A stretch of 64,000 bases of DNA from Pseudonocardia endophytica (GTDB taxonomy: Bacteria > Actinomycetota > Actinomycetes > Mycobacteriales > Pseudonocardiaceae). The stretch spans positions 2,728,001 through 2,792,000 of the forward strand of contig NZ_SMFZ01000002.1 in assembly GCF_004339565.1 (NCBI RefSeq), in the 5' to 3' direction. Made by a program: the position numbers and the translations under genes. Numbering within the stretch: the first letter of the stretch is position 1; each line of letters begins with the position of its first letter. Under the pieces are notes generated by a model, which was not told the origin of the DNA, did no database searches, and saw only the letters and a program-made list of their open reading frames with translations. Below, piece by piece: positions 40,388 through 48,567 of this stretch.

Positions 40388-41185
40388 CTATCGGTCCCGC
40401 GCCACCACCGGCACCACGGAGTGGAGACGCCGGCCGTCGGGCGTCGATCCCGCGAGCACCCGCACCGGGTTGCCGTAGACGCGGGCCAGCCGGTCCTCGG
40501 TGAGCACGTCGACCGGCGTGCCGGTGGCCAGCTCACCGTCCGGGGCGAGCACGGCGGCGGTGTCCGCGACGGCGAACGCGTGGTCCGGTGCGTGCGAGAC
40601 CATCAGGGCGGCCATGCCGTCGTCGGCCAGCTCGCGGACCACGCGCAGGAGCCGGGCCTGGTTGCCGAGGTCGAGATCGGACGCGGGCTCGTCGAGCATC
40701 AGCAGCCGGGGTTGCTGGGCGAGCGCGCGGGCGACCAGGACGAGCTGGCGCTCGCCGCCGCTGGTCGCCGTGAACGGGCGGTCGGCGAGGTGGGCGATCT
40801 CCAGGCGTTCCAGGCTCTGGGCCGCGATCCGTTCGTCGGCCCGGCCGGGGGACCGGGCGGGGCCGACGTGCGGGGTGCGGCCCATCAGCACGACCTCACG
40901 CACGCGGAACGGGAACGGCGTCGCCCTGGCCTGCGGAACGTGCGCGACCGTGCGGGCCAGCTCGCGCCGCCGGAACGCGGTGAGCTCCCGGCCGTCGACC
41001 CGGATCCGCCCGTCGCGCAACGGGAGCAGGCCGAGCACGGTCCGGAACAGGGTCGTCTTGCCGACGCCGTTCGGACCGAGCAGGCAGACCACCTCGGACT
41101 CCGCGACGGTCAGCGACAGTCCGGTGAGGACCTCCGTCGCGCCGTACCCGCTGCGCACGCCGTCGACGTCGAGGACTACGTCCAC
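40388..41185 (-). CDS. Iron-siderophore-type ABC transporter ATP-binding protein (FecE-like)
   Basis: A 265-residue ABC ATPase. Walker A GPNGVGKTT, signature SGGERQLVLVARAL, Walker B LLMLDEPASDLDLGNQ and the switch His in VSHAPDHAF are complete. LTAFRRRELARTVAHVPQ is typical of the FecE/BtuD group that energises import of siderophores, heme or cobalamin. The GTG at 41185 lies inside the permease gene end (10-bp overlap). Third gene of the binding protein-permease-ATPase operon. Confidence 0.92.
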   Translation of the reverse strand: MDVVLDVDGVRSGYGATEVLTGLSLTVAESEVVCLLGPNGVGKTTLFRTVLGLLPLRDGRIRVDGRELTAFRRRELARTVAHVPQARATPFPFRVREVVLMGRTPHVGPARSPGRADERIAAQSLERLEIAHLADRPFTATSGGERQLVLVARALAQQPRLLMLDEPASDLDLGNQARLLRVVRELADDGMAALMVSHAPDHAFAVADTAAVLAPDGELATGTPVDVLTEDRLARVYGNPVRVLAGSTPDGRRLHSVVPVVARDR

Positions 41186-42189
41186 GACCGCCCCCGACGG
41201 GCCAGGAGCACGAGGAAGAACGGGGCCCCGACCAGCGCCGTCATCACGCCGAGCGGCACCTCGGACGGCAGGAGCGTGCGCACCACGTCGTCGACGACCA
41301 GCAGGAAGATCGCGCCGAGCAGGGCCGACACCGGGAGCATCCGCCGCACGTCGGCACCGACGAGCAGCCGTGCCGCGTGCGGAACCACCAGCCCGACCCA
41401 GCCGACGATCCCGGCCGCGGACACCGACGCCGCCGTCATCAGCGTCGCCCCGACGATCACCACGCCCTTCACGACGCGCGGGTCGACGCCGAGCGAGCGC
41501 GCCTCGTCGTCGCCGATCGACAGGACGGTCAGCCGCCAGCGCAGCACGAGCAACGGCACCAGCCCGACGAGGATCGGGGCGAGGATCGGGAGCAGGCCAC
41601 GAACGCTCACCGAGTCCAGCCCGCCCAGCAGCCAGAACGTGATCTGCGGCAGCGTGTTGTCGGGGTCGGCCACGTACTTGGTCAGCGAGATCAACGCCGA
41701 GCACAGGCTGGACACGACGATCCCGCTCAGCACGAGCGTCAGCGTCGCGTCGCCCGCCCGGCCGAGCACGGAGCCGATCGCGTAGGCGAGCAGGACGGCC
41801 GCGAGTCCGGCGACGAACGCGGCCAGCTGGATCGAGGCCGCGCTCCACGCCAGCAGGATCCCGGTCGCGGCGCCGACCCCCGCACCGCCCGATGCGCCGA
41901 GCAGGTCGGGGGAGACCATCGGGTTGCGGAACAGCGCCTGGTAGGCGGCGCCGGCCGCGGCCAGCGAGGCACCGACGAGCACGGCGGCCACGATCCGCGG
42001 CATCCGCACGAGCCACACCGTCGCGTCGTCCACCGGGGCGACGCCGGACGGCGGGCCTCCGAGGTGGTCGACGACCACGCGGAACACGACGCCCGGCGGG
42101 TACCCGGCCACCCCGAGCGCGAACGACGCCGCGACGGCCGCCACCAGGACGACGGTCAGGACGGCGGGCACCAGCCACGCACGGCTCAT
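41176..42189 (-). CDS. FecCD-family ABC transporter permease
   Basis: A 337-residue permease with about nine to ten helices. VWLVRMPRIVAAVLVGASLAAAGAAYQALFRNPMVSPDLLGASGGAGVGAA is the FecCD hallmark, and GIVGWVGLVVPHAARLLVGADVRRMLP is the loop that docks on the ATPase. Only one permease gene is present, so the channel is presumably a homodimer. The ATG at 42189 overlaps the binding-protein stop (ATGA). Confidence 0.94.
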   Translation of the reverse strand: MSRAWLVPAVLTVVLVAAVAASFALGVAGYPPGVVFRVVVDHLGGPPSGVAPVDDATVWLVRMPRIVAAVLVGASLAAAGAAYQALFRNPMVSPDLLGASGGAGVGAATGILLAWSAASIQLAAFVAGLAAVLLAYAIGSVLGRAGDATLTLVLSGIVVSSLCSALISLTKYVADPDNTLPQITFWLLGGLDSVSVRGLLPILAPILVGLVPLLVLRWRLTVLSIGDDEARSLGVDPRVVKGVVIVGATLMTAASVSAAGIVGWVGLVVPHAARLLVGADVRRMLPVSALLGAIFLLVVDDVVRTLLPSEVPLGVMTALVGAPFFLVLLARRGRSWT

Positions 42190-43256
42190 CCGGGATCGCG
42201 GGCGTCGAGCATCTGCCTGGCCTCGGCGTCGGTGAGCGGGTGGTGCAGGAACCGGCCGTAGAACCCGCGGGTCTCGGCGACCATGTCGACGTCACCGAAC
42301 AGCTCCGGGTGCAGCGTCTTCGCGGCCCAGCGCAGCTGCAGCGCCGACTCGATCCCGTAGCGGTCCCAGTGCCAGCCGCCCGTCGGGTTCACGACGGTCC
42401 GGCCCTGCGCGACGGCGGGCAGCGTGCTCCAGAACGGGTCGGCGCGCAGTGTCGCGACGGTCTGGGCGCCGGTGTCGTTCGCGACGAACGCGCTGTTGGC
42501 CAGGATCACGACGTCCGGGTTCCAGCGCGCCACCTGCTCGACGGACACGGGCTTGACGTTGCCCTTCACGTCGGCCGCGTTCCGACCGCCCGCCGCTTTG
42601 ATCCACTCGTCGATGATGCTCCCGGTGCCGTCGACGACCAGCGGGTTCAACGAGTAGACGTGCAGCACGCTCGGGCGCTTCGCCTCCGGCAGGTCGCGGG
42701 TCCGCGCGGTGACCGTCGAGAGTGCCTGGTCGAGATAGTCGTTGTAGGCCTGCGCCTGCGTGCGCGCGTCGCCGCCGAGGACGTCGGCCGTTCCGGTGAC
42801 CATCGTCTTCAGGTCCGGGTAGGTCTGGAAGCCGAGCTGTACGGTCGGGATCCCGAGCTCACCGGCCTTCGACGCGATCTGCGTGCTCTTGTCGGTGAAC
42901 AGCACGTCCGGGCGGGTCTGCACGAGCTGCTCGGTGCTCACGGTCGAGTTCGTGAACGTGGTCTGCGCGTTGGCGAGCGCGGGCTGCACGACGTAGAGCC
43001 ACGGCGCGGCGTCCCGCTTCAACACGGTGGCGACGATCTTGTCGCCGGACCCGAGCATCTGGACGACCTCGTTGTGTGCCGGCCAGGCGTCCGCGATCCG
43101 GTTCACCGTGACCGGCACCGTGACCTGCGCTCCGGTCGCGTCCGTGACGACGTGCGTGGGCGTGGCAGGCGCCGCGGTCTGTCCACAGCCGGCGAGCACC
43201 ACCGCCAGCGCGCCCGCCATCGCGACCCCGATCCGTCGCGCTCGCGTCCCTGGCAT
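42186..43256 (-). CDS. ABC transporter substrate-binding lipoprotein (iron-complex type)
   Basis: A 356-residue lipoprotein with lipobox LAGC (Cys24), followed by a TonB-independent class III binding-protein fold: VTVPVTVNRIADAWPAHNEVVQMLGSGDKIVA, RPDVLFTDKST, WNPDVVILANSAF. The family binds siderophores, heme or vitamin B12. The tail (GFYGRFLHHPLTDAEARQMLDARDPG) has the FYxxF...LT pattern common to iron-complex binding proteins. ATG at 43256 after GAGGGGG. No iron-box was identified in the 100-bp region upstream. First gene of the operon. Confidence 0.92.
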   Translation of the reverse strand: MPGTRARRIGVAMAGALAVVLAGCGQTAAPATPTHVVTDATGAQVTVPVTVNRIADAWPAHNEVVQMLGSGDKIVATVLKRDAAPWLYVVQPALANAQTTFTNSTVSTEQLVQTRPDVLFTDKSTQIASKAGELGIPTVQLGFQTYPDLKTMVTGTADVLGGDARTQAQAYNDYLDQALSTVTARTRDLPEAKRPSVLHVYSLNPLVVDGTGSIIDEWIKAAGGRNAADVKGNVKPVSVEQVARWNPDVVILANSAFVANDTGAQTVATLRADPFWSTLPAVAQGRTVVNPTGGWHWDRYGIESALQLRWAAKTLHPELFGDVDMVAETRGFYGRFLHHPLTDAEARQMLDARDPG

Positions 43257-43357
43257 GACCGCCCCCTCGAAGATCACCACCGCAGTTGCGGCGCAGTATC
43301 TGTCATCGGTACGCGTTCCCGCCAGCATCCGTCTCGCGCGGGGGTGGGTGCGGAGAT

Positions 43358-44005
43358 CTACGGCCCGAGCACCGACGCCCGCGCGACGCGGACCATCCAC
43401 TCCCGGAACGCCGGAACACTCCAGCCCCGCTCGAGGACGAGCAGCCGGTACCCGGCGCCTTCGTTCAACGCCCACAGCAGATCCGCCGCGTCCTCGGTGG
43501 ACAGATCGTCGCGCAGCCCGCCGATCGCCCGCAGGTGGCCGGCGAACGCCCTGGCGCCCACCAGGCGCTCCGTGGCGGACCGTTCGAGCAGCGCCGCGGC
43601 GTCCGCGTCGGTGTCGGCGGCGGCGACCACCGCCCCGGCCAGCCCCGCCGCCCGCTCGGCGACCTCGATCATCAGGTCGACCCACGAGGCGACCGCCTCG
43701 GCCGGGTCGGTCGTCGCCACGATCTGCGCGACGGCGGGACGGTCGGCCATCGAGACCGGCTCGTCGTCGCCGACCAGCGACTGGTCCCACGCCAGCTTCA
43801 GCAACGCCGGCTTGCCGCCGACGGCGTTGAACACGGTCTTGCGGCTCACGCCCGCGGCGTCGGCGACGGCATCCAGCGTCGTCGCCGCGTAGCCGTGCCG
43901 GACGAACAGGTCGGCGGCCGCGGCCACGACGGCGCGACGTGTCTCCCGCGCCTGGCGGGCCCGCAGGTCCGAGCGGTAGGGCCGCCGTCCGTTCCCGCCC
44001 GTCAT
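43358..44005 (-). CDS. TetR-family transcriptional regulator
   Basis: A 215-residue regulator with the TetR HTH at residues 15-60 (ETRRAVVAAAADLFVRHGYAATTLDAVADAAGVSRKTVFNAVGGKPALL) and an all-helical ligand domain. ATG at 44005 follows GAGG. It is divergent from the flavoprotein gene (start 44088), its likely target; it also lies directly downstream of the ABC importer promoter but reads towards it only as a neighbour. Ligand unknown. Confidence 0.9.
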   Translation of the reverse strand: MTGGNGRRPYRSDLRARQARETRRAVVAAAADLFVRHGYAATTLDAVADAAGVSRKTVFNAVGGKPALLKLAWDQSLVGDDEPVSMADRPAVAQIVATTDPAEAVASWVDLMIEVAERAAGLAGAVVAAADTDADAAALLERSATERLVGARAFAGHLRAIGGLRDDLSTEDAADLLWALNEGAGYRLLVLERGWSVPAFREWMVRVARASVLGP

Positions 44006-44087
44006 ACCCGCTCGACCTCCGGTCACGTTTCCAGTACCTTCTCGTAGTAACGAATTCCTCTCCAGGGTAGCGGATGGAGTGATCACC

Positions 44088-45398
44088 ATGCGCGTCGCGA
44101 TCATCGGATGCGGTCCGACGGGGCTGTTCCTCGGTGCGGCGCTCGCGCGTCGGGGTCACGAGGTGACGGCCGTGGACCGCGACGGAGGCCCCGCCCCGGA
44201 CGGCACGTGGGCCCGCCGCGGCGTGATGCAGTTCCACCACGCGCACGGCGTGCGCCCCCAGGTAGGGGAGGCGCTGCTGGCCGAGATCCCGGAGGCGTAC
44301 GCCGCGTGGGAGGCCGCGGGCGCCGAGCCGATCACGTTCGTGCTCCCGGACGGGCGCGGCGTGCGGGGCGGGATGCGCTCGCGCCGGGAGACGTTCGAGC
44401 GCGCGCTGCGGCAGACCGTGACCGGCGAGCCGGGGCTTCAGCTGCGGCAGGGTCACGTCGACGAGGTGCTGGTCCGCGACGGGCGCGCGGTCGGCCTGCG
44501 CGTGGACGGCGCCGAGATGCCCGCCGACCTGGTGATCGACGCCTCCGGCCGGACCGGGCGGGTGACCCGCGACCTGCGCCCGGAACCCGCCGTGTACGGC
44601 GACACCGGCGTCGCCTACGTGGACCGGCAGTACCGGCTGCTGCCCGGAGCCGAGCCGGGCCCGATGACCAACCCGTTGGCATGGCAGGCCGACCTCGACG
44701 GGTACCAGGTGATCGTGTTCCTGCACGAGGACGGCATCTTCTCGGTGCTGATCGTGCGCCCGGTCGAGGTGACGGAACTGGCCGGGCTGCGGCACGAGGC
44801 GGCGTTCGAGGCCGCGTGCCGGGCGATCCCGGGCCTGGCCGCGTGGACCGACCCGGCCCGCGCCGAGCCGATCACGCCGGTGCTCGCCGGCGGGCGGCTG
44901 ATCAACCGCTACCAGGGGCAGGCCCGGCCGGAGGGGCTCGTGCTCGTCGGCGACGCCGTGTGCACGACGACGCCGATGTTCGGCCGCGGGCTCGCGACGT
45001 CGATGATGCAGGCCCGCGAGCTGCTGCGGCTTGTCGACGAGGCGGGCGGCCCGCCGGACCGGGACGCGTTCGAGGCCTGGTGCGACGTGACCATGCGGCC
45101 CTGGGTGGACGACCACGTGCGCACGGACGCGACCATGCGGCACCTCTGGGACGGCGGCGCCCTCGACCTCGACGCGCCGCTCCCGGCCGTGATGATCCTG
45201 GCCGCCGCCGAGCAGGATCCGGAGATCCGGCCGGCGCTGGGCCCCTACCTCGGGATGATCAAGGGCCCGGACAGCCTCGCCGACGTGGAGGAGCGCGCCC
45301 GAGCGGTGTACCGCTCCGGCTGGTCCCCGACGCTCGACGAGGGCCCGGACCGCCGCGAGCTGTGCGCGATCGTGCAGTGGGCGCTCGCCCCGGTCTGA
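44088..45398 (+). CDS. FAD-dependent oxidoreductase (group A monooxygenase/GGR-like)
   Basis: A 436-residue flavoprotein. The dinucleotide fold VAIIGCGPTGLFLGAALARRGHEVTAVDR is N-terminal; DLVIDASGRTGRVTR and LVLVGDAVCTTTPMFGRGLATSMMQA hold the second FAD contacts. The overall form fits the geranylgeranyl-reductase/aromatic-hydroxylase-like superfamily rather than an amine oxidase. The ATG at 44088 is set by GGATGGAG 8 bases upstream; a GTG 9 bp earlier is less likely. Regulated presumably by the divergent TetR protein. Substrate unknown. Confidence 0.82.
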   Translation: MRVAIIGCGPTGLFLGAALARRGHEVTAVDRDGGPAPDGTWARRGVMQFHHAHGVRPQVGEALLAEIPEAYAAWEAAGAEPITFVLPDGRGVRGGMRSRRETFERALRQTVTGEPGLQLRQGHVDEVLVRDGRAVGLRVDGAEMPADLVIDASGRTGRVTRDLRPEPAVYGDTGVAYVDRQYRLLPGAEPGPMTNPLAWQADLDGYQVIVFLHEDGIFSVLIVRPVEVTELAGLRHEAAFEAACRAIPGLAAWTDPARAEPITPVLAGGRLINRYQGQARPEGLVLVGDAVCTTTPMFGRGLATSMMQARELLRLVDEAGGPPDRDAFEAWCDVTMRPWVDDHVRTDATMRHLWDGGALDLDAPLPAVMILAAAEQDPEIRPALGPYLGMIKGPDSLADVEERARAVYRSGWSPTLDEGPDRRELCAIVQWALAPV

Positions 45399-45402
45399 TC
45401 TC

Positions 45403-46053
45403 TCAGGCGTGTGCGACGCCCGCGATCTGGGTGTTGAACGGGACGAACGGGGTGTGCAGCCGGTAGGCGTCGACGTCGACGCGGGCGAACCCGGCGTCGC
45501 GCAGCAGGCCGGCCAGGTCCCGCTCGCAGGAGCAACCCTCGAACGTCCAGGCCCACGGGCGGCGCAGCGCGCGTTGCAGTGCGCGCGTCGGGGTGCCCTC
45601 GGCCGCGGCGACGTGCTCCACGAACCGGAACGTGCCGCCCGGGCGCAGGATGCGGCGCACCTCGGCGAGTACCGCGGCCGGGTCGGCGACCGTGCACAGC
45701 ACGAGCGAGGAGATCACGCAGCCGGCGCCGCCGTCGTCGAGGCCCGTGTCCTCGGCCGGGCGTTGCCGCAGGTCGAGGTGCACGCCGCGACGGTCGGCGG
45801 CGGCGCGCAGCCCGCGGTGCATGGGGACGTTCGGCTCGACGGCGACGAGTGTCGATCCCGGTGTCAGGTACGGCATGTTCGCGCCCACCCCGGAGCCGAG
45901 CTCGACGACGGTCGGGGGCAGGTCGGCGAACACGCGTCGTTTGTGCGGGCGCAGGTCCCGGTCCAGGACGGGTCCCAGCACGCCGAAGAACGCGGCGTTG
46001 AACGGTCCGCGCACGGTGTGCGTCTCGAAGCGGGTGGTGGTCGTATCGGTCAC
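45403..46053 (-). CDS. Class I SAM-dependent methyltransferase
   Basis: A 216-residue methyltransferase. Motif I is VVELGSGVGANMPYL, the acidic end of strand 2 is VAVEPNVPMH, and CVISSLVLCTVADPAAVLAEVRRILRPGGTFRFVEHV is the UbiE/Methyltransf_11 motif block. It resembles METTL7-like/phospholipid-type small-molecule methyltransferases. GTG start at 46053. It ends 4 bp from the convergent flavoprotein stop. Acceptor substrate unknown. Confidence 0.88.
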   Translation of the reverse strand: MTDTTTTRFETHTVRGPFNAAFFGVLGPVLDRDLRPHKRRVFADLPPTVVELGSGVGANMPYLTPGSTLVAVEPNVPMHRGLRAAADRRGVHLDLRQRPAEDTGLDDGGAGCVISSLVLCTVADPAAVLAEVRRILRPGGTFRFVEHVAAAEGTPTRALQRALRRPWAWTFEGCSCERDLAGLLRDAGFARVDVDAYRLHTPFVPFNTQIAGVAHA

Positions 46054-46096
46054 CGGGACACCCTGCGCCGATCGCGGCCGCCGGTCAGGCGGGGAA

Positions 46097-47113
46097 CTAC
46101 CCCACCTCGCGCTGCGTGCCGACCCACGCCGCGATCTGGGCCCGGGACCGGAACCCCAGGCGCAGCCGGATCCGCTCGACGTGTCCCTCCGCCGAGCGCT
46201 CGTCGATGCCCAGGCGCGTCGCGATCTCGCGGTTCGTGCAGCCCTCGCTCACCAGCTCGGCGACCTCCCGCTGGCGCGGCGTCAGCGCGTCGGGCCGCCG
46301 CCGCCCGACCGGCAGGCCGAGGAACCGGCGCACGACCCGCACCAGCTCGTCGCGGTCACCGGCGTACGGCAGGTGCGACCGCCCGGGCAGCACGACGAGC
46401 TCGGCGCCGGCGATGCCGTCGGCCAGGACCGACGCCTGGGCGAGAGGCGCTGCGCGGTCCCCGCTCCGGTGCACCACCAGCGTCGGTGCGCGGACCTCGG
46501 CGAGCCGGTCGACGACGTCGAGGTCGTAGCTGAGCGCGAGCAACGCCCGCGCGGTCGCGGCGTCCGAGCAGGCGCGCTGGTAGCGGGCGGACCCGGCGCG
46601 CGTCGCGGCGTCGGCGTCCGGGGCGAAGATGTCGGTCAGCACGTCGGAGCCCAGGCCCCAGTGCGACTCGACGAGGCCCAGGACGTGGTCCCGCACGAGT
46701 GGCGGGGACAGGTCGTCACCGCGCGCCCATCCGCCGTAGAGCACCAGACGTCGCACCGTCTCCGGGTGCGCGGCGGCCCACGCCACGGCCACCGGCACCC
46801 CCATCGACGTGCCCATCAGGTCGAACGGCTCACCGAGTTCCGCGGCGATCGCCGCCAGGTGCTCCAGCTCGAACTCCAGCGACGCCGGACGGTCCACCCG
46901 CGGCGAGAGCCCGCACCCGGCGCGGTCGTAGCGCACGAGCCGGCAGCCCGTGGCCAGCGCCTCGTAGAGCCCCCGCTCGGCGGGGAGCTCCCAGCCCAGC
47001 TCGAGGTGGGTGAGCCAGCCCATCACGTAGACCAGCGGTCTGCCGGAACCGACCGAGGCGTACGCGACGGAGGTGCCGTCGGCCAGCGCCACCCGACCCA
47101 CCGACTGTTCCAC
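46097..47113 (-). CDS. Alpha/beta hydrolase fused to a LuxR-type HTH
   Basis: A 338-residue two-domain protein. Residues 1-265 are an alpha/beta hydrolase: oxyanion region GRPLVYVMGWLTHLE, nucleophile elbow GTSMGVPVA, Asp in VVHRSGDRAAPL and His in LPGRSHLPYAGD. Residues about 275-335 are a LuxR/NarL HTH (LTPRQREVAELVSEGCTNREIATRLGIDERSAEGHVERIRLRLGFRSRAQIAAW). The hydrolase triad appears intact, so it may sense or process a small ester or lactone and regulate genes accordingly. GTG start at 47113. Divergent from the pseudokinase gene. Confidence 0.9.
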   Translation of the reverse strand: MEQSVGRVALADGTSVAYASVGSGRPLVYVMGWLTHLELGWELPAERGLYEALATGCRLVRYDRAGCGLSPRVDRPASLEFELEHLAAIAAELGEPFDLMGTSMGVPVAVAWAAAHPETVRRLVLYGGWARGDDLSPPLVRDHVLGLVESHWGLGSDVLTDIFAPDADAATRAGSARYQRACSDAATARALLALSYDLDVVDRLAEVRAPTLVVHRSGDRAAPLAQASVLADGIAGAELVVLPGRSHLPYAGDRDELVRVVRRFLGLPVGRRRPDALTPRQREVAELVSEGCTNREIATRLGIDERSAEGHVERIRLRLGFRSRAQIAAWVGTQREVG

Positions 47114-47312
47114 GGCGCGATCGTGGCGTATCGGGAGCTGCCGCGGTAGCTCGTCCGGCTCGGTTGATCCGTCCCGTTCCCGGCGCGTCTTCCTGGTGAT
47201 CCGCCCGTGTCCGGGGACCATGTGACGCGAACGACCTGTGGCGCAGGGGTGTCGATCCCGCGCGGCGGGGGTAGTCGCACGTCGTCGGGGAGCAGATCGC
47301 AGAGGAACGACC

Positions 47313-48503
47313 ATGCGCCAGGGGAGCGGCGAGTCGGTCGGCAACGGCCGGTACGAGATCGGTGACGTGATCGGCAGAGGACGCCGATCACGGGTGCACG
47401 CGGGGTACGACACGGTGCTGCACCGGCCGGTCGCGCTCAAGTTCCTGCCGGCGACCGACGACGGTCCGACGCCGCGCTGGCGGGCCGAGGCCGCGGCGCT
47501 GAACCGCTTCGACCACGCCCACCTCGTGCGCCTCCTCGACGGCGGCGAGGTCGGCAGCGAGGCGTTCCTCGTGCTCCCGCTGATGACCGAGTCGCTGGCC
47601 GTCCGGCTCGACCGGCGACCGCTGCGCCGGGACCACGCGGCAGCCGTCGTGCTCGCGCTGGCCGATGCGCTCGGACACGTGCACCGGGCGGGCCTCGCGC
47701 ACGGTGCCGTCGACGCCGACGGCGTGCTGCTCGACCCGAACGGCAGGCCGTGCTGGGGTGGTCTCCCGGTCTCCTCCACCGGCGCCGACGAGCGGGCCGA
47801 CGACGACCTGCGGGCCCTGGCCGTGCTCGCGGTGCGGTGCGTGGCCGGTGCCGCCCGTGGCGGCGTTGCGCCGGCAGCGGTGCTGGACGCGGTACGCGCC
47901 GCGGCCGAGTCCGGCCGGGTGGTCGGCGCGGGCCGGCGCCTCGAGGACTCCCTGGCGTCGGTCGTCCCCGCTCCTGCCCGGCCTGCCGACCATGTCGCAC
48001 AGGCGTTGCGGCGGATCCGGTTGCGCGGCAGGCCCGGTTTCGCCGCCGCGCTGGCGGCGGGGTTCGCGGCGAGCCTGCTCGGCGCGATCGTCGTCGAGGG
48101 CGGTGGACACCGGCCGGGCCCCGACGTCGAGCTCGGCGGACCGGGCCCGACGACCGTCCTCGCCGACCCGGCGGGGTCGGACCTGGTGGGATCGGTGCAG
48201 AGCGCGTTGAACCGGCTCGGTGCACTGGCCGCGGAGCCGCCGACGGCGCCCGCCGAGACCCGGGAACCGCGGGTGGCGCGCGTTGCCGAGGACGGTGACT
48301 CCCCGGATCCCGCGCCGATGACCCGACGGGCCGCTCCACCCGCGCCGTCGCCGTCGAAGCAGCAGGTCGACAAGCCCCGCGACGACGCGCACGAGCCCGC
48401 GGACGCGCAGGACGACGAGAAGGACGGCGACGACCGGACGAGCCGGGACGACGACGGCGGCGGCCTCGGACTCGTTGGCGACCTTCTGACGGGTTTGCTC
48501 TGA
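47313..48503 (+). CDS. Membrane-anchored serine/threonine pseudokinase
   Basis: A 396-residue protein with a kinase-like domain (residues 14-190), a transmembrane helix near residues 230-250 and a disordered Pro/Asp-rich extracytoplasmic tail. The nucleotide-binding half is kept (GRGRRSRV glycine loop, Lys43 in VALKF, Glu60), but the catalytic loop HRD reads HGA (131-133) and DFG reads WGG (149-151), so both catalytic Asp residues are lost. It is expected to bind a partner or nucleotide without phosphotransfer. ATG at 47313 follows AGAGGAA. No active kinase gene lies next to it. Confidence 0.82.
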   Translation: MRQGSGESVGNGRYEIGDVIGRGRRSRVHAGYDTVLHRPVALKFLPATDDGPTPRWRAEAAALNRFDHAHLVRLLDGGEVGSEAFLVLPLMTESLAVRLDRRPLRRDHAAAVVLALADALGHVHRAGLAHGAVDADGVLLDPNGRPCWGGLPVSSTGADERADDDLRALAVLAVRCVAGAARGGVAPAAVLDAVRAAAESGRVVGAGRRLEDSLASVVPAPARPADHVAQALRRIRLRGRPGFAAALAAGFAASLLGAIVVEGGGHRPGPDVELGGPGPTTVLADPAGSDLVGSVQSALNRLGALAAEPPTAPAETREPRVARVAEDGDSPDPAPMTRRAAPPAPSPSKQQVDKPRDDAHEPADAQDDEKDGDDRTSRDDDGGGLGLVGDLLTGLL

Positions 48504-48567
48504 CCCTGGACGCGACGTCCGCCCCCGGGCAACGATCGACGGGTCGCCGTCGACGAGGAGGCCCCGC

